A stretch of DNA of 64,000 nt. Origin: Datisca glomerata. Its lineage: Eukaryota; Streptophyta; Magnoliopsida; Cucurbitales; Datiscaceae. The position numbers were made by a program, and so were the translations under genes. Position 1 is the first letter of the stretch. Every line of letters begins with the position of its first letter. Location of the stretch: positions 1,667,194-1,731,193 of the forward strand of contig QANY01013583.1 in NCBI GenBank assembly GCA_003255025.1, in the 5' to 3' direction. This document shows, piece by piece, positions 42,901 to 56,300 of the stretch. Below the pieces are notes generated by a model, which did not search any database, was not told the DNA's origin, and saw only the letters and a list, made by a program, of their open reading frames with translations.

Positions 42901-44060
42901 AAATTCGATAAGCCGCATTGTCTTAGTCGACATATGATGAAATACATTATTTGTACTTTCACTTCGTTATGTTGATCTAATCCAGCAGAAAAGGTATTCA
43001 CGTTATAAGCGGGACACCACTTAGCTCTTAACTCATGGAAATGCTTCAACCATTTATAAACTTTCAAACCAAATTTTGTTAGCATGGAATTCTAGGTTAC
43101 CTCAAACTCATATGGTGAATCAGACTAGTGCATACACTTGTTAAACTCTCTTAAATTCTAGATTTGCATACAATGAAGAAAGATATTATGTAGCCTTTTT
43201 TGAGATGTGCCAAATGCAAAGGCGATATTGTGACTCTCAAAAGACTAGAGAAATTGCATTATACATTGCTTGATCTTGATATGTCATTGTCATTTTTGGT
43301 TGTCGACCACCCATTGCTTCCAAAAATGTTTCAAATAACCAAATAAATGAAGCAATTATTTTATCTGGTAGAAATGCGCAACCAAAAATAACATTCATCC
43401 AATGGTGATTAACCCCTACAAACGACACACATATCATGTTATACTTGTTCATGTGATAAGTTGTATCAAATATCACTAAATCTCTCAAACGATCATAGTC
43501 AAGCCTTAATCTTCCATCCCTCCAAAAAGCATTTATCGTTCTTTTTTCTTGATCTAATTGGAATCAATAAAAAAATATGGGATCATCTTCTTGCTTGATT
43601 CTGAAAATGTTCATCAGACTTTATACGTCCCCTACCTCAATTAACTGCAAGCCTTTTGTATTCACAAAATTATAGCAATCTATCCTAGTAAACCCAATAG
43701 AACCTACTCCCCTAGACTCATTAACCATGAATGAATATGCTCGTGTTGTTCTCATACATGAATCAACCATAGTTGGTATGATACCTTTTTTAGCATTAGT
43801 AATTTTTTGTCCAAATTGAAGAAATCATCTTTCCTCAAGCCTAGTCAGTCCATGGTTATGTTCTAAATGGAAATGGATAACTCCCCAGCACCCATTATCA
43901 TCACAATGAAATTTGATACTTGATTTTACAACCAATTCTATTTTTCAATCTTTCTATCATCTTTTCTTATTATAATAAGCGTAACACTCTTTTATACTAT
44001 TGATAATTAGTCTTATATAAGACTCAAGAATATCATCTTATGCTCCTTTCATTAGTTGCA
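39950..44060 (-). pseudogene. FAR1/FHY3-related (FRS) gene, decayed and split by a solo LTR
   Basis: FRS proteins are light-signalling transcription factors domesticated from MULE transposases. On the minus strand the order is: an N-terminal remnant (around 43700-43960, MVDSCMRTTRAYSFMVNESR); DDPIFFY..QLDQEKRTINAFWRDGRLR (about 43500-43580); the MULE transposase domain DLVIFDTTYHMNKYNM...VGVNHHWMNVIFGCAF (43237-43488); HELRAKWCPAYNVNTFSAGL (about 43000); and a SWIM-like finger CSCHKFEFFRILCCPAL (about 42530-42600). In the finger, the GILCRH pattern has lost its Gly and His. Then comes a C-terminal part interrupted at 42244 by a solo LTR and resuming at 40077 with the IVDPPCMRPK block. Stops and frame changes occur throughout, so it is a pseudogene. 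Confidence 0.75.
40078..42243. mobile_element. Solo LTR, 2166 bp, inserted in the FRS pseudogene
   Basis: It starts TGTTAGGGGTTATG and ends CGACGACCAACA (TG...CA) and is flanked by TGACC at 40073-40077 and 42244-42248. No internal domains are present. The TG...CA ends, 5-bp duplication and size fit a copia-like LTR. Joining the flanks keeps the FRS frame open through QLGYGQMLIVDPPCMRPK, so the LTR entered a sequence that was still readable here. It is a different family from the 1825-bp LTR at 16165. Confidence 0.85.
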
Positions 44061-44289
44061 AGATAAATTAATACAAAATAAAATGACCAATATTGTGTGT
44101 AAGCAACGAGTAAAAAATACATAATAGCAAAATGCCCACAAGACAAATGGAACAGTTTTTACGTGACGATTCATAACATAAAATATATGTAACCCATAAG
44201 CAAAAAATCCATAATTCCAAGCCAAAATCATAAGACAGAAATTTCACATAATGTTCTTTTTAGATAAAACAGACAAAACTTTAGTAAAA

Positions 44290-45535
44290 GGAAAAATTAT
44301 CAATTTAGTCATCGTAGTTTGTACATATTTTAAATTTGGTCATCGTAGTTTAAAAAGTCTCAATATGATCATCCTAGTTTACTTAATGTTTCAATATGAT
44401 CTTTCTATCACCCTCCATTAACGACACACTGATGTGGTACATTAAGCGATGGCGTGATATTAAAATATTATTTTATTATTTCCAACTCATTTATTATATA
44501 TTTTATTTTATCAAAAAATCTTTTTTTGCTTTTAAAGTTTAACTTTTAAACTTAAAAAGTCATTTTCTCTTCTCTCTCCTCCATCTCTCATCTCTCTCGA
44601 GCATTTAATCTCTCTCTCCACTTTACGTCGTCTCCTTTGAACAACACATTCATATCCTCTTTTCTTCGAACAACAACTTCTTTTCTTCGTTTCTCATTCT
44701 TCTCTTTAATTGGATCTTGCAAATCTTTTATTACCCCTATTTGAAATATTCAATAACAAAAATTTAGTAACAGAAATTAAGTGTAACAAAACCCTTATTT
44801 GAAAGTGTAACAAAACTCCGATTTGAAAACCCTTAAAAATTCAGTAAATAAAAAACCTAAACTAAAACCCCTATTTCAAAACCCAAAGGGATAATATTAA
44901 AAATCATAAATTGAACCAATCCCTAAATGAAATCAACAAATAAGTTAATATTCTATGACCTGACAAAGAGACAAACCTATTACACCCTTTGATTTTGTTG
45001 AGGGAGAAGAACTTCGAGGAGAAATACCCAAAAACCCAAGATTATATGAATGAAATACACAAAAAAGATAAATAGAAGCTCGTCGAGAGAGATGGGGCTT
45101 ACCTGCAAGAAAATCGAGGACCATTGCTTCTCTACCAACCGACAGAGCAGCTTGTCAAGAGAGATGAGCGGAGAAGAGCAGTTCGTCGACAGAGATGAGA
45201 GGGAGAGGAGAGAGAATCAATTTTTATTGAGAAAAGCGAAGACAAAGTAAAAAGTTAAAAAATAATTGTTTAAAAAATTAAAGTAAATATATTATATATG
45301 AGTTGGAAAATATAAAATATTATTGTAATTGTCACGTCATTACTTAATGTACCAAGTCATCATTTAACGTGACACGTCATCATTTAACGTGTCATATCAG
45401 CGTGTCCGTTAATGGAGGGTGACAGAAAGACTATATTAAAACGTTAAATAAATTAGGATGACTATATTAAAATTTTTTAAACTACAATAACTAAATTGAA
45501 AATATGTGTACGATGATCAAATTGATAATTTCTCC
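44290..45535. mobile_element. Non-autonomous MULE with ~140-bp inverted ends
   Basis: The left end GGAAAAATTATCAATTT and the reverse complement of the right end GGAGAAATTATCAATTT align for about 140 bp, through CACCCTCCATTAACG. The flanking 9-mers TTAGTAAAA (44281-44289) and TAAGTAAAA (45536-45544) differ at one base, the duplication size of Mutator-like elements. The interior is pyrimidine-rich and has a 66-codon frame at 45050-45250 without recognisable domains. It lies just upstream of the FRS pseudogene. Confidence 0.85.
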
Positions 45536-45828
45536 TAAGTAAAATAGTAAAAAATATTATGGCCACATTTAAATTTGAATGGCAATTAAAAATTAATAAA
45601 ACTAACTAAACATTATTACCGAGTGGTACGATGAGAGAGCTAGTAAAAAAGAAAGTGACGTCATTAAAAAATCAAACTAATAAAAAAACTACCGAGTTTA
45701 ATTAAAAACGAGTTCCAATATACCAAACTCAACTAACAAATTAAATGAATTAGTTGATTACTCAACTAACAAATTAAAAATCAACCACCATTAATATATC
45801 TCTACTCTTAGGATTATATTTCTTTATT

Positions 45829-45905
45829 CCTCCAAAAAAAATATCCTTACCTAAAGGGTCGTTTCTTTATTCATCCAAAAAAAATATCCTTACCTAAAGG
45901 GTCCC
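45829..45905. repeat. Tandem duplication of ~38 bp
   Basis: TTTCTTTATTC(C/A)TCCAAAAAAAATATCC with TTACCTAAAGGGTC occurs twice in a row. It is a simple local duplication in non-coding DNA. Confidence 0.9.
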
Positions 45906-48165
45906 ATGACGAATATAATTAATATATTAATTTTGATCGTGGGACTCACGCAACACTCGTCATTATTGCGATCGCAGTCATAATAATCTCTCCTTTTATA
46001 GCCATAATAATCTCTCATTTTATAGGCACTTCACGCCTAATAAATCAAAAATGGGTTTCCGTCAAGTTTGATATATCAAATTGGCTGTCTCCAATTCTGA
46101 CTTTGTCAATATTTGGCTGCTGTTCTTAGAGATTACAAGGGAAACGGACCCGCAGCGACACAACTTATTTCGTAATACATAATTTCATTTGATAAAAAAA
46201 AGTTTGGCTGCTGTTAATTTCGACAGAATAAAATTCCCTTTTTGTTCATATGCGTTGTACCTAAATGAGGCTTATCCAATAGATGGGTCCTTAAATCATC
46301 ACCGATATTATTGAATGAATGATTTTGCGAATTCAAGTTTTGGTTTTATTGCATTTTTGTTAATAATAGACACAGTAGATAAGTTTAATATTTTATTGTA
46401 ATGTTTATGTTATAATAATGTATTGATATTATAATTTGAACTTTGCTTGATGAAAATTGTGGAGAGTGAGCTTACAATTTGCAGAAGAAATAGAGCAGGA
46501 AATTAAGAAATAGAAATCAAATTTTAAGTTTTGTGGAGCAGGGTAGAAGCTTACAGTTTTGCCAAAAAAAAGGAAGAAGATATATGTGCACTTATTGGAT
46601 ACCTATATCTTAATTGTATTACTCAACTCACACAATATAATTTAACATTGATATGAGTTATATATGTGTACTAAAACTTAAACATTGATATGTTATGCAC
46701 TCGTAACCTATTCAAAACTTATCCATTTCGACGTCCCTATTCCCCACATTTCATTTTACTCATTTTTTGGGTAAGTAAAACCTTGCAAAGTTGTCTGTTT
46801 TGTGATTTTGAGAATCCTCAATATCATTAGTTTTGACAACACTTAAGTACTTCATGATAAAATGTAAGAATTATCATAAACTTATTCTTCATTTTTCTAT
46901 ATTGCACTCAGATTTGGAAAACAATAGATGGGTAAAAGAGAATGTTTGGTTTATTGTCCCTATTTTGATTCTCAACGCCACTAGCCCCCAACTGTGAGAT
47001 GTTTCACATCATTATATTATGTATAAAAGTGATGAGGTTGAGAAAACCATTCTAGACAACGTTATCGCTATATAATTTTAGAATCACTGTATTGTCCTAA
47101 CTTTAAATTAAGCTATTTAACTGAATATTTCTATTTTAATTGATTGAGTAATTTAATTGATAGTAGATAATTATTGGGACTTTTATGTCTTTAATTAGTT
47201 AGGTAGTTAATTAAATAATCTTTTAAAAAAAACAAACATCATATTCTTTTTTTAGAAAGTCAATTGTATCATAGTATGTGTAAAAAAACAAATATATATA
47301 CACATACATGATCTAATATAAATTGTCGATGCGATTATAAAAGAATACATATGTGTTTTGTATGTTGTAAATATTATGATGAGATGATTGTATTTAATTC
47401 AAAATAAAATGCAATATACTTCATTGTTGATAAAATATTTGATAAACAATCTTATAAAATGAAAAACTCTAATTCACACAAATTCTTTATTCATGTTGAT
47501 ATAATAAGATGATTATGAAATCTCAATCTCAATCTTAATTATAATTGAATGTCATCATACTAATGTATATATGTAATTAAGCAATTAAACGAATGTTTTA
47601 TAATTTCAGGGACATCTCTTTGTTAGATACATCTAGGGATCACTAACTATTGGAATGAGCCATCTCTTTGGCCCCTTATTTATGGGATGATCAGCGGACG
47701 ACCTCAATTTCTTTGTACTAGAAGGCCATTTCACTTGACGTTGAAGTTGCGTAATCAGAATCTAGATGTATTGGTCAATTCATTACCTGAGGAAAAGATA
47801 CCTTGCAAGAAGTTAATCTTAACTGAGAAAAGAGATCTTTGGAGGGAGTTTCTTTAGTAATGACGCCTTATCAAAAAGCTCAGAATGACTCTGTTGAAAG
47901 GACTACAAACAAATCTACTAGTCCATCATATCATCTCTCATCATTAGCTTTTAGCTAAAGTGGAAGAGTATGGTCTGACTTTTAGGAAAATAAGATGAAA
48001 CCCGCTTTATCGATATGAAAAACACCTGCCCTGTTCCACTTCTTTGCCAAAGGAAATGAAACTTGAACCATGATGCAATCTTCTTGCATGTCGATTTAAC
48101 AAACCAATTTCTTACGTCACTCATCCATACTTCCAAGTTGATAGAAATTTGATAGGTTAGTTTGC
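45906..48165. other. AT-rich intergenic DNA with no recognised gene
   Basis: There are scattered short frames only. At 47640-47860 a frame reads LWPLIYGMISGRPQFLCTR and later LILTEKRDLWREFL, which I cannot assign; it may be an old retroelement relic. Confidence 0.35.
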
Positions 48166-48169
48166 TGTT

Positions 48170-48761
48170 AGTTTTTTTCATAAAGAGCAACTATTTATTC
48201 CAATCAAGAAAAACACAAAGGTTTAAAAGGAAGTACAGAGATTTATGAAGGGTTACAAAAGACTTACAGAATATACGAAACAATATCTCTAACAAGTTCA
48301 ACCACAACACTAAGTAACTATTGAAGAACATACAGGAAATTAGAGCACAACGAAAGCTTTGGTTCTTTCTGTTATGACCATAACTTCTGAAAATTTAAAA
48401 ATATGTAAAATATAAATAAAGATAAATAATAAAATGCGGAACATAAAAAATTTACGTGGTTCGGTAGTGTGCCTACATCCATGGGTGAAGGTGAGAAGAA
48501 TTTCACTTATCAACAAAGAAAGTACAAAAAATGTCAAAAACATTTACAACCTCAAATCCCACACACTCAAATATTAAACCAAGGTACAACCTTAGAATAC
48601 TTGCAGGTCCCACACAAAAATCTCTATATTTGGTATATTTGATACAATACAATAACGGAGATGTGAGTTCTATTAATATAGGAAACTAAGAGAGCATGAC
48701 TACTAAATAAGCGATGTGGGATAAAAATAAAAAAACCCACTTTTGAAGCCACACATCAACA
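48170..48761 (-). repeat. LTR of a minus-strand copia element (approximate ends)
   Basis: On the minus strand it starts TGTTGATGTGTGGCTTC at 48761, after a purine-containing AAGGTAGAGATT. It contains TATCCCACATCG and extends to about 48170. It follows copia RNase H sequence at the distance expected for a 3' LTR. The far end was set by an ACA near 48170 and is uncertain. The first 40 bases resemble a stretch at 57030-57093. Confidence 0.5.
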
Positions 48762-48879
48762 AATCTCTACCTTGGCTTCAAATTGCAACATGTTATTCAA
48801 ATGCAGATTCCTTCAAACATCTTCTCTAAAGCAGCAAATCACTTACTGCAAACACCAACCAAGTCCAGGTAAAGCTAAA

Positions 48880-49440
48880 ACTTCCGAACACGAATAGACT
48901 TAGTCATTATATTTGTTGGATTCTCTGCTATAGGAATTTTACTAACTGTAACAACACCCTAAGATACAGCCTAATGAATGAAGTGATACCTGACATCAAT
49001 GTGTTTAGACCTCTCATGATACATTTATTTTTGGTCAAATGTATAGCACTCTAACTATCATAATAGACAATAGTAGCATCCTGCTGAAGTCTAAAATCAG
49101 TAACCAATCTTCTAAGCCAAATGGCTTCTTTCATTACTTCTACTATTGCCATGTACTCTGCCATTATAGTAGACAATGTGACTCTAGACTATAGAATTTC
49201 CTTCCAACTAGTGGCACAACAAAAAAGTGTGAACAAATAATTTATCAGAGATCACCTCTTATCAAGATCGAGGGCATAGTCAGAGTCGAGAAGGCCAACA
49301 ACATTGTTCCTAGTGTCAAAACTCCTGCCATAAACTAAGACCAAATCTGCCGTGCCTTTCAAATATCAAAGGATCCATTTCATAGCTTGCAAATGAATCT
49401 TGTTGGGGTTTCCCGTGTATCTACTGATGGATGACAGTAA
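48880..49440 (-). pseudogene. Copia RNase H fragment (minus strand)
   Basis: On the minus strand: ISRYTGNPNKIHLQAMKWIL, YLKGTADLVLVYGRSFD, VVGLLDSDYALDLDKR, TIMAEYMAIVEVMKEAIWLR and VYYDS.SAIHLT. This is the C-terminal RNase H of Ty1/copia Pol, with stops after residues such as MKWIL. It faces the plus-strand copia fragment at 50210. Confidence 0.8.
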
Positions 49441-49441
49441 G

Positions 49442-50205
49442 GGGCCGTTTGATTCAATGTTTCTAAGATTAGCTGTAGGAATTTGATTAGTGGGAATGTG
49501 ATAAATGAGAATTGTATTAGTGATGATACATGATTACTATATTTGGTAATGCACATAAATCTTGTAATAGATTAGTTGAAATGCATGATTAATATGTTTG
49601 ATTTATAAAAATATGTGAATGATAAAATGTTAACAAGCACATAAATTTACGCTCATACTCTTGAACAAAACCCACTATTTTAATCTAAATTATTGTTTAT
49701 ACTATTTAATTAATATTTTCTCACAAATATCTCATATACTCCTTCCTTCCCTCCCTTGAACAAAACCCACTATTTTAATCTAAATTATTGTTTATACTAT
49801 TTAATTAATATTTTCTCACAAATATCTCATATACTCCTTCCTTCCCTCCCTCTCATCAATGTCTCACTCAACTCCATCTCTCATCTTTTACACGAGTCAG
49901 GCCTCCTCCCTTCTCTCTCACATACTCCCCACCTTCCCTCCCTCTTTCTCACCTCAACGTTTAACTCCCAACTCTATATCTCATCTCTCCAACCTCAAAT
50001 CCATCTCTATTGTGGTCGAGTTGGCTCGGTGGATCATTTTCCATTCAGCATCATCTTCAGCACCATTTTTCTGATTTCTTGATTCAGTTTCATCTCATCT
50101 GATCGCTATAGTTGTATCTTCGTTTTGTTGATTTTTTATTCTGATTTTTGTTTTTTCTATTCTGATTTTTTTCTGCTCTGGTCTAGAGGAGAACGATTTT
50201 CCCTT
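49442..50205. mobile_element. Possible GGGGCCGTTTG-type insertion between copia fragments
   Basis: The block opens with GGGGCCGTTTGATTC, the well-known start of a class of plant MITE/hAT-like repeats, and separates two copia pieces in opposite orientation. An 85-bp direct duplication (TTGAACAAAACCCAC...CCTTCCTTCC) occupies 49671-49755 and 49756-49855. A matching right terminus was not found. Confidence 0.4.
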
Positions 50206-50209
50206 TATG

Positions 50210-50660
50210 AATACTAAGAGGAGTTGCACCAGTTGGATATCACAGCTTCAATCAATTGTAGCACTGTCACCTACTGAGTCTGAGTATATTGCTCTTACTG
50301 ACTGTATTAAAGAAGCAATATAGGTGAATGGAATGCTCACAGAGTTGGGAACTCATGTTAATGTACCAAGTGTCTTCTATGACAGTCAAAGTGCAATACA
50401 CCTCTCCAAAAACCCAGTTCACAATGAAAGAATAAAACACATAGATGTGAGACTTCATTTTGTTAGAGATGTGATCTCTAATGGAACTTTGAAGATGGAG
50501 AAAGTTTCAATCGTAGATAACCCTGCATATATGGCTACAAAGGTGGTACCAGTCACTAAGTTCATTCACTGCATGAACCTAGTGCAGGTAAGTTGCAACC
50601 AAAACTCAGATGAAGGAGTTGAGCTACTGGATGTGAGATGTACGTCTAAATGCTGCTAGA
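50210..50660 (+). pseudogene. Copia RNase H C-terminal fragment (plus strand)
   Basis: The translation gives WISQLQSIVALSPTESEYIA and, after a stop, GTHVNVPSVFYDSQSAIHLS then NPVHNERIKHIDVRLHFVRD, the end of Ty1/copia Pol. Only this domain is left. The frame 50324-50659 is otherwise open for 111 codons. Confidence 0.85.
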
Positions 50661-50689
50661 GTCAAGGTGAAGATTTATGAGATTGATGA

Positions 50690-51185
50690 CTTTACAATAT
50701 TGGGAGTGATGTGGCAATTCAGGAGTGGTGGTTCCTATATTTTTCTCTTTCTACGTGCATGGCCTATATGTACTACTCTTATTGATGTTCTCCTACTAAT
50801 TTGTTAGTTTTGCCACTTAGGAAAAGTTAGTTAGAGAGAGCTCTAATTGGTCTAGTCTGGCCAATTGATGGAGGAATATATTGGGAAAGTAGGGGTGCTC
50901 TAGAGAGAGAGAGAAGATGAGTGATGGTGTGAGATATAGAGATTTATATTTGGGCTCATGAAGGTGACGAACCAGTGTAAGGGAGCTCGGGATTGCTTAA
51001 GAGCATGCTTTGTTTCTTGTAAACACATTGTACTCGATGAACATTATAACTCATGTAACATCTCAATATAACAGTAGCTCATAGTGAATGTAGATAAATT
51101 TGATCAAACCACTATAAACTTTGTCCTATTCATTTATGCAACATTTCTTTACTGCGTTATGTTTCAGATATATCTAGGCAGAGTA
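50690..51185 (+). repeat. Probable 3' LTR of the plus-strand copia fragment
   Basis: The sequence after the copia RNase H, beginning near TGATGTGGCAATTC, contains GAGAGAGAGAGAA, TTGTAAACACATTGTA and an ATATAACAGTAGC-like end. Position and composition fit a 3' LTR, but no second copy is in the window to confirm the ends. Confidence 0.4.
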
Positions 51186-52405
51186 GATTTAACTGAACTG
51201 AGTTCAGTGGATATTTCACAACAAACTTAATATTAAATTACTCACATTAAGAAAAATATTTATTGAGTTACAATTATTAAGTCATTCCACTAGAGGTAAA
51301 GGTAGCCAGTAATGGTTGTAGAACTCTGTAAGTAGAGTGAACAATGTTAGCTATAGAAAAAAAACATACATAACTAAATTTGGAATAGGATTAACAAGTG
51401 ATACAAGGAGCACTAATAAAATGGAGAGTATGGAAAAAATCTATATTGAAAATCTACAAGAGAAAAGAAACACCGATAAAAAACCTTTAGCATTTTGCAT
51501 AATTAGTGGAATCAATAGGATCAAAGAACCAAAACAACAATTTTACACACAGATTCAAATGGTTGAACAAAAGTTGAATAAATGTCTTTAAAATGCAATT
51601 GCAGTAAATCTTAGCCACAAGTGATAGTATGCTACTTCAATTATTGAAAACCCTAAAACAATAACATATAACCATAGCTAATACTAATTAAACTAAATCC
51701 AAGGTTGATAAATGATATACGATACTATTGATTTCCATCCTCTCAAGATTTGCAACATAATTTGTGAGAGACAAACCACAAGGCGGATGACAATGTTGGT
51801 AGTGGTCTCAGTGGTCGTGCATGGGTAAAAAACATAGAGAATGAGTTTTCTCAATGATACAGAGAGGTTTTTTTAGAGAGAGATAGTGTGTGGTTGTCTA
51901 TGATTGAGTGAATGGGTGAGTGAGAGAGAGGGAGAGGGGAGAGAAAGAGAGAGAGGGAGAGAGATGGATGAGGGACATTCGACGGTCAGTAGAAGGGAGG
52001 GCTTCAGGGGTTCGACTGTGACGTTTGGGGTTTTAAGCGCTTAGATAAAAAAACCTACCTCTCTATTCTATGTGGAAGACGTGAAGAACCTTGGCCTCAG
52101 ACATGGAAAATACAAAGGACTCTCTTGTTCTCAGAGATGAAGTGGCATGCGCTGTGTGGAAGACGAGTAAAGCCCGATGGTCTAAGAGATGGAAAAAGTG
52201 AAGAAAAAACTTCTATGTTTCTTAAAGACAAAAAATGCGAATAGAGTTTAAAGCCGCACGTTTTTTAATTTGGCAAAATTTTGAATTAAGTGTCGTGCCC
52301 TTTCTTCTTTTTTTCATAACAAGTATAAAGCCGCACCTTAAAAGATAAAGGATCAATAATGACCTCTACACTAAAGAGCTATAAATGAAGAGTTTTGTTG
52401 TAGTG
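51186..52405. mobile_element. CACTA-like right end with upstream repeat
   Basis: A terminus GTTGTAGTG at 52405 (reverse complement CACTACAACAAAAC) ends a region with repeated AAAGCCGCAC words (about 52250, 52331). It abuts LINE reverse-transcriptase sequence. A matching CACTA left end was not found; a GA-rich tract lies at 51920-51970. The limits on the left are unknown. Confidence 0.4.
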
Positions 52406-52408
52406 TGG

Positions 52409-53345
52409 GGAAGAATGATTGCTCTCTTTAGTGGACATATTCTATTCTAGAGTGAAGGCTTGGGAGGTTAAACATTTATCTTTTGCTAATAGGCCTCAAC
52501 TTATTCAGTTAAGCGTTGTTGGCCATTCAAAGTTACTGGGCAAGGTTATTCATCCTTCCAAAGAGGGTCCTTTATGACATTCAAGCTATTATCAAGAAAT
52601 GCCTTTGGTCTGGTAATTCCTTGAGGCATACTAACTTAAAAGTGGCTTGGGAGGTGGTCTATCAACCAAAGAATAAAGGGGTATTGGGATTAAGGATCTT
52701 GTGGCTTGGAGTAGTGCGCCACTATTAAGCATCTCTGGTCTCTTATCATTAACCCTTTTGATTCTCTGTGGGGTAAATGGTGCCGTACTTATCTTATAAA
52801 AAAATGGTACCATTTTTAATATACCTATTCCTAATGATTATTCTTGGGTCTGGAGGAAATTGCTCAAAGCGAAGGACTGGTTTACTAGGCATTGCTGCGC
52901 TAAGATTGGAGATGAGACTAACACCTCCCTCTATGGTGACCCTTGACCCACTTGGAAGTGCTTTATAATAGATTTGGCAGGAATTGCACCTTCGCTACTA
53001 GGTGGGATATCAACACCAAAGTCAGCAATATCATTGATAGGGGTAACTGGTCTTGGCCTGCAACCAACTCCGTAGCTCTTATGGCTATTAATGAAACTTC
53101 TGTTAACTTGTCCCTCCTCTGGATTCTAGGCATGATAAGTGGATCTAGGTTCTAGTTCCTGATGGGTACTTCTCATAGCTTCTACCTATTACACCCTTAT
53201 GCAGCCTGGTTTGACAGTCCCTTAGACTGGTTTTGTGTGGCTATCCTGCAACATTCTTAAACACGATTTCATTAGCTGACTGGCTTGCAGGGATATGCCA
53301 CTACCAAAGATAAAATGGTTAGCTAGGGCATGGATATCAACCATG
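52409..53345 (+). pseudogene. LINE reverse transcriptase C-terminus and zinc-binding tail, first part
   Basis: The translation (several frames) gives MLAIQSYWARLFILPKRVLY, IIKKCLWSGNSLRH, LKVAWEVVYQPKNKGVLGLR and then YATTKDKM..GMDINH. This is the usual end of plant L1-type ORF2 running into the RT zinc-binding domain. It stops at 53345 where a CACTA element has inserted after MDINH, and continues at 56535. Confidence 0.75.
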
Positions 53346-56300
53346 CACTACAAAAATATTTTCTTTCATAGAACAGGACCACATCGTTTTATGTCAAAAG
53401 GCTTGAAAAGTCTAAAATTTGTTGGGATAGGGCGCAGGGACAACGAAAAGAAAACACCCAACCCATTTAAAATTAGACCTCACTCTACAATTCACAACCC
53501 TCTCTCTTTACATTCAAAGCCCTCTTTCTTCATCCTTTCAACTAAGCTCTCTCAGCTGCAACCTCTCTCTACGATTATCAAAGCCCAGGGATCTAGATCA
53601 TAATCGCAGTCTTTTAGTCCTCTCTCTTGTGAACCTCTGTCCAGTAGCTTCTTTCATCTCTCTCATCAACTCTATCATCGATGTAGCAGCTCTCTCTTAT
53701 TGATTTCTCTCTCTCTTGGATCACATAGCTCTCTCTCTCTCTCTTGGACCTGTTCCTGTTTAAGTTGAAGAAGTAAAAGGTTCACAGATGATTGATATAT
53801 TTGAGTATTGGATGTGTTTTAATTCATCACTTACTGAAGCATGGAGATTTGTTCTTCTCACTATGTTTTCTAGTTTCAACGATGTTTAAACTGACAAAAT
53901 TCAGATTTTGAATTTCAGGCGTGGTTAGCTCTGGAGATTTATTCTTCTCAACGAAACTCTCTCGGCGAAGCTCTCTCATCGAAGCTCTCTTGCAAAGACC
54001 GCTTAAAATTTAAAAGTTGATCGCAATCACTAAGACAAAAAATCAAAGCTCATATGGTAGAAGATCACATAGCTGAGATATTGTTTAATGGTGTTTAGGT
54101 ATGTTACAATCCTACTGAATTCTAGACTTATTTAACTTGCTTTTATTTCTCATGTTTATTTTTTATGGCGGGAAAGAAACAATATAATTATTCAAGTAAA
54201 TCCAGAGATTTCTCTATTATGGCAATTATGTTAGAGCTGTTAGGAATAACATGAATTGTTGGCTATCTATGCTACTCAATTACTTGAGAAAGAGCATTCA
54301 GGATGCCATGCATTGCTTAGAGATGACAAGGTACTTGAGCTGCCATGAATTTTTCATTTCGACAATCATTTTACTTTATTGAAAAAAAGAAAATATCTTT
54401 GATGGATTTTTTATCATTCTCTAACCTTTTACCTGAAACAATATGTAGGTGGAAGACCTGTTAATAGAAAACATCTCATATGCATATGGTATTTGATCAT
54501 TCTCTAACTTTTACCTGAAATAATATGTAGGTGGAAGATATGTTAATAGAAAATATCTCAGATGCATATGGTATTTGATCATTCTCCAACCTTTTACCTG
54601 AAACAATATATTTCAGCTTCCTATTTCTTGATGAGTTCCTTTTTACCTATAGTGTGTTATTCAGTCCCTTTAGAAAGTTGTTGGTTACCTGATTATGATG
54701 TGCATTTTGCTTACATATTAAAATTTGATGTAGTACTTTGTTGAACTTGTTTCTGCGTTCTTTTAGCGAGGAGAATCTGAGATATAGTTATGATTAATAA
54801 GCTTGCTATTGTGCTTTTGTGAAAATTACATGTTTATATTATTAGTTTGTTTGATATAGTACTTTGTTGAACTTGTCTTTGTTGAGCTTGTTTCTCCCGT
54901 AAGCCTTCTCTAGCCAATATAAGTTGGACTGAATAATCCAATATAATGATTTTCTTTCTTTGTTTTATTGTCCAAATGCAGATATGAAGTTTTTAGTGTT
55001 GTCACTCGCCCAACAAATCAACTCAATATCACCTACAAAAGGGTAAATCAACTCTATTCAGATATGTTCATCCTCAACCAAATGGTTTAGCAAGTCATTT
55101 CCATGAACTATAAGTTTCTTCCCATTTCTCATAATCTTTTGTCTGATTTAGCAAGGCATCATTTGTTCTCCTCATTTGATATGAAAGTTGTTGTAATATA
55201 TTTAGTGTATAAATGTTGGGTGTGATATTTGTTCTACAATTTTAAAGGATTTTCTCCTAAAATTTCAGTTTGCTGACTTTATATAGCGTAGAAGTTTTCT
55301 ATACGTCTATATGTGTATTTAAAACCCACTCTAATTGGAGACTATTTCTCTCCTTTTCATGTTTTCTTTATTCTTCTATATCTAGTACACTGCATGTAAA
55401 CTTTCCTTCCATTAAACCTAACTTATATTATGCTTTTGTAGTTCAATTACATTTATTTTAAACTCCATTCCCTCTAATGATAATAATCCCAATTAATCGT
55501 CATCTTGGAATTTTGTTGCTAAACCCACACAGGTTTATATTGTTTACTTAGGTCTCAACCGTGTTAACAACACCGTCCTCACTTCAAAACATCATCTACA
55601 ACTACTTTCTAATGTTTTTCATATGTAGGTTCACTATAATATTTCCTCTATATTTAATTAGTTTTTTATTTAAATATATACTATATTTATGGATTGGTTT
55701 GAATGTAAATTTCAACTTTTTAGAAAAGAAGATGCTAAGCAAACCATGTTATATAGCTACAAGCATAGATTTTCAGGGTTTTCAGTAAGAATTAATGCAA
55801 CACATGCAGCAACCTTGGCCACTAATATAACTAACTAAGCTAATTAGTTTTTTGTGTTTAAATATAAAGAATATTTATGAATAAGAGGCTTGCTCCTTCA
55901 TCTGAATGGATCATCCATACTTTGGTTCAACACTTTTATCTTGTCTTGAAGCAACACTAAGGCAGTTACACGTGCCACCACCTCCAACCATTAAGTGGAC
56001 CTCTTAGGGTACCTCCACCTTCAGTACCAAGATGTGAATTTATACTGAATTTTAGTTTCTTTTGGATAATTACTTTTGCTTGCTCTATGTAATAAAATCA
56101 ATATGTAATTATCATTTTAAGATGTGATTTTTAGTAAATAATTAGTATGTAACAATTTTGACTAATTAAAAAAATGATATGTGATTTTGTTATTTCGTGA
56201 TATTTTCTAAAAAATTATTTATTTTTATATTTGTACAATTGTAAGTACAAGTAACAAATTTTTTTATAAAAAGTATTTAATAACATTAAGAAACAATAAG

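Noticed and set aside
45050..45250. 66-codon frame in the MULE as a captured gene
   Set aside because: It is short and charged with no recognisable domain or introns.
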